A stretch of DNA of 6,275 bases from JAUREX01 sp044356825 (lineage in GTDB: Bacteria > Pseudomonadota > Alphaproteobacteria > Rhodobacterales > Rhodobacteraceae): positions 1 through 6,275 of the forward strand of contig JBIKVM010000174.1 of the NCBI GenBank assembly GCA_044356825.1. The letters run 5' to 3'. The translations under genes and the position numbers were made by a program. Below the pieces are notes generated by a model. That model had not been told where the DNA came from. It was given only the letters and a program-made list of their open reading frames with translations, and made no database searches. Shown in pieces: positions 5,154 to 6,275 of the stretch; positions within the stretch are counted from its first letter, which is position 1, and each line of letters opens with the position of its first letter.

Positions 5154-6275
5154 ATGCAGGCTTCGTTTCAGACCGTGGCGGCGCGACTCAGCGGATCGGC
5201 CATGCCCGGCCAGGCCGTCGCGCGCGCGACCTTTGCCTTTGTCCTGGCACTCGTTCTGGCGCTCGTGCAGGCAGGGTCGGCGCTTGCGCGCGGGGCGCCG
5301 GAAAGTTTCGCCGATCTTGCCGAGCAGGTGAGTGGCGCGGTCGTCAACATCACCACCTCGACCGTCATCGCGACGCCGACCCAGCCCATGCCGATGGTGC
5401 CGCCCGGATCGCCGTTCGAGGAGTTCTTCCGCGATTTCCTCGACCCAGAGGGTCGAGGCGGCCCGGGTGAACGGCGCGGGTCCGCGATGGGTTCGGGCTT
5501 TGTCATCTCCGCCGACGGGTTCATCGTCACGAACAACCATGTCATCGAAGGGGCTGACGGGATCGAGGTCGAATTCTTCTCGGGCGAGGTTCTCGAGGCC
5601 AAACTCGTTGGCACGGACCCCAAGACCGACATCGCGCTTCTCAAGGTCGAAGCCGAGGCGCCGCTGCCCTTCGTGCCCTTCGGTGACAGTGATGCCATGC
5701 GCGTAGGCGATTGGGTCATGGCCATGGGTAACCCGCTAGGCCAGGGCTTCTCGGTCTCGGCCGGCATCGTCTCGGCGCGCGGCCGGACGCTTTCCGGCAG
5801 CTACGATGACTATCTTCAGACAGATGCCGCCATCAACCGCGGCAATTCGGGCGGGCCGCTTTTCAACATGGATGGTGAAGTCGTCGGCGTGAACACGGCG
5901 ATCCTCTCGCCCAATGGCGGATCGATCGGGATCGGCTTCGCCATGGCCTCGAATGTCGTGACCAAGGTCGTGGCGCAGCTCCGCGACTTCGGCGAGACGC
6001 GGCGCGGCTGGCTTGGGGTGCGCATCCAGGACGTGACGCCCGATGTCGCCGAGGCCATGGGACTGCCCGGCACCGAGGGCGCGCTCGTCACTGATGTGCC
6101 CCCGGGTCCGGCCCTTGATGCCGACATGCGCGCGGGCGATGTGGTGATTGAATTCGACGGAGAGGCCGTGCCGAATACCCGAGAACTGGTGCGCCGCGTC
6201 GGCGAATCCGAGGTCGGCAGCACGGTTCCCGTCGTCGTGCTGCGCGAAGGAGAGCGCACGACACTCATGATCACG
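5154..6275 (+). CDS. Periplasmic Do/HtrA (DegP-like) serine protease, 3' end outside window
   Basis: This is a Do-family protease/chaperone acting on misfolded periplasmic proteins. The frame is open for 374 codons to the window edge. Order: a signal peptide with a 24-residue n-region, a hydrophobic core (TFAFVLALVLALVQAG, 26-41) and a probable cleavage site after ALA (43-45); a trypsin-like domain with His129 in TNNHVIEGAD, Asp159 in KTDIALLKV and Ser232 in GNSGGPLF, the His-Asp spacing equal to that of E. coli DegP; then a PDZ domain from RRGWLGVRIQDV (about 284) to the edge. Its usual Ala-Gly before the GD motif reads DADMRAGDV. The loop at 75-110 (PFEEFFRDF, then Gly/Arg-rich) resembles the LA loop of DegP. 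ATG 5154 is preferred over Met17 (5202) because GGGAGA lies 6 nt before it. A second PDZ is expected outside. Whether it is DegP, DegQ or MucD type cannot be decided here. Confidence 0.93.
   Translation, partial: MQASFQTVAARLSGSAMPGQAVARATFAFVLALVLALVQAGSALARGAPESFADLAEQVSGAVVNITTSTVIATPTQPMPMVPPGSPFEEFFRDFLDPEGRGGPGERRGSAMGSGFVISADGFIVTNNHVIEGADGIEVEFFSGEVLEAKLVGTDPKTDIALLKVEAEAPLPFVPFGDSDAMRVGDWVMAMGNPLGQGFSVSAGIVSARGRTLSGSYDDYLQTDAAINRGNSGGPLFNMDGEVVGVNTAILSPNGGSIGIGFAMASNVVTKVVAQLRDFGETRRGWLGVRIQDVTPDVAEAMGLPGTEGALVTDVPPGPALDADMRAGDVVIEFDGEAVPNTRELVRRVGESEVGSTVPVVVLREGERTTLMIT
5438..5458 (+). repeat. Perfect 9-bp inverted repeat inside the protease gene
   Basis: CCTCGACCC (5438-5446) and GGGTCGAGG (5450-5458) form a perfect stem around the 3-nt loop AGA. 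It encodes residues 95-102 (F-L-D-P-E-G-R-G), in the variable loop between the start of the protease domain and the GSGF strand. It may be a small insertion or an mRNA hairpin, or a chance product of GC-rich coding sequence. Confidence 0.5.

Noticed and set aside
5202..5204. Alternative protease start at Met17
   Set aside because: It would give a shorter, more typical signal peptide, but no good Shine-Dalgarno precedes it, whereas GGGAGA lies 6 nt before 5154. It remains possible.
1..6275. CRISPR array, insertion sequence, phage or toxin-antitoxin content
   Set aside because: No regularly spaced repeats, transposase or integrase motifs or small paired toxin-antitoxin genes were found; all confident genes are conserved housekeeping or stress genes.

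Overview
The window reads as a high-GC alphaproteobacterial chromosome segment, most likely Rhodobacterales (Rhodobacter/Paracoccus-like). This is inferred from the strong G/C preference at third codon positions, from the gene order hflK-hflC-DUF2065-Do protease, and from an intergenic element (TCATCTTGGCCAAAATACCC followed by GC hairpins) of a kind I recall as common in that order. No search was run.

Layout: (1) 1-198, minus strand: the first 66 residues of a glutathione S-transferase-like protein, running off the left edge. (2) 199-615: a divergent spacer without a credible gene. It holds a 13-bp direct repeat, a double-hairpin element and the presumed promoters of both flanking genes. (3) 616-2738, plus strand: ribose-5-phosphate isomerase A (rpiA), then 5 nt later glutathione-disulfide reductase (gor), a coupled pair. 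(4) 2739-2802: a short spacer with a candidate heat-shock-type promoter. (5) 2803-5050: hflK, hflC and a small DUF2065 membrane protein, joined by stop/start overlaps (TGATG and ATGA), so very probably one transcript. (6) 5051-5153: a spacer with a second candidate heat-shock-type promoter. (7) 5154-6275: a periplasmic Do/HtrA-type serine protease with signal peptide, complete catalytic triad and most of the first PDZ domain, running off the right edge.

The left half has a thiol-redox theme. GST uses glutathione and Gor regenerates it with NADPH. RpiA belongs to the pentose phosphate pathway, whose oxidative arm supplies NADPH. The right half is an envelope protein-quality-control module. HflK and HflC form the SPFH-family complex that surrounds and modulates the FtsH protease in the inner membrane, DUF2065 is a two-helix membrane protein that travels with them, and the Do protease degrades or chaperones misfolded periplasmic proteins.

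I see no mobile element, CRISPR array, tRNA, rRNA or clearly new system. The points most worth a second look are a shared TTGATTTC promoter-like motif before hflK and before the protease gene, a nine-G tract at the hflK/hflC junction where one inserted G or a -1 slip would join the two reading frames, the double-hairpin element placed inside a divergent promoter region, and a visible change in base composition at the gor/hflK boundary.
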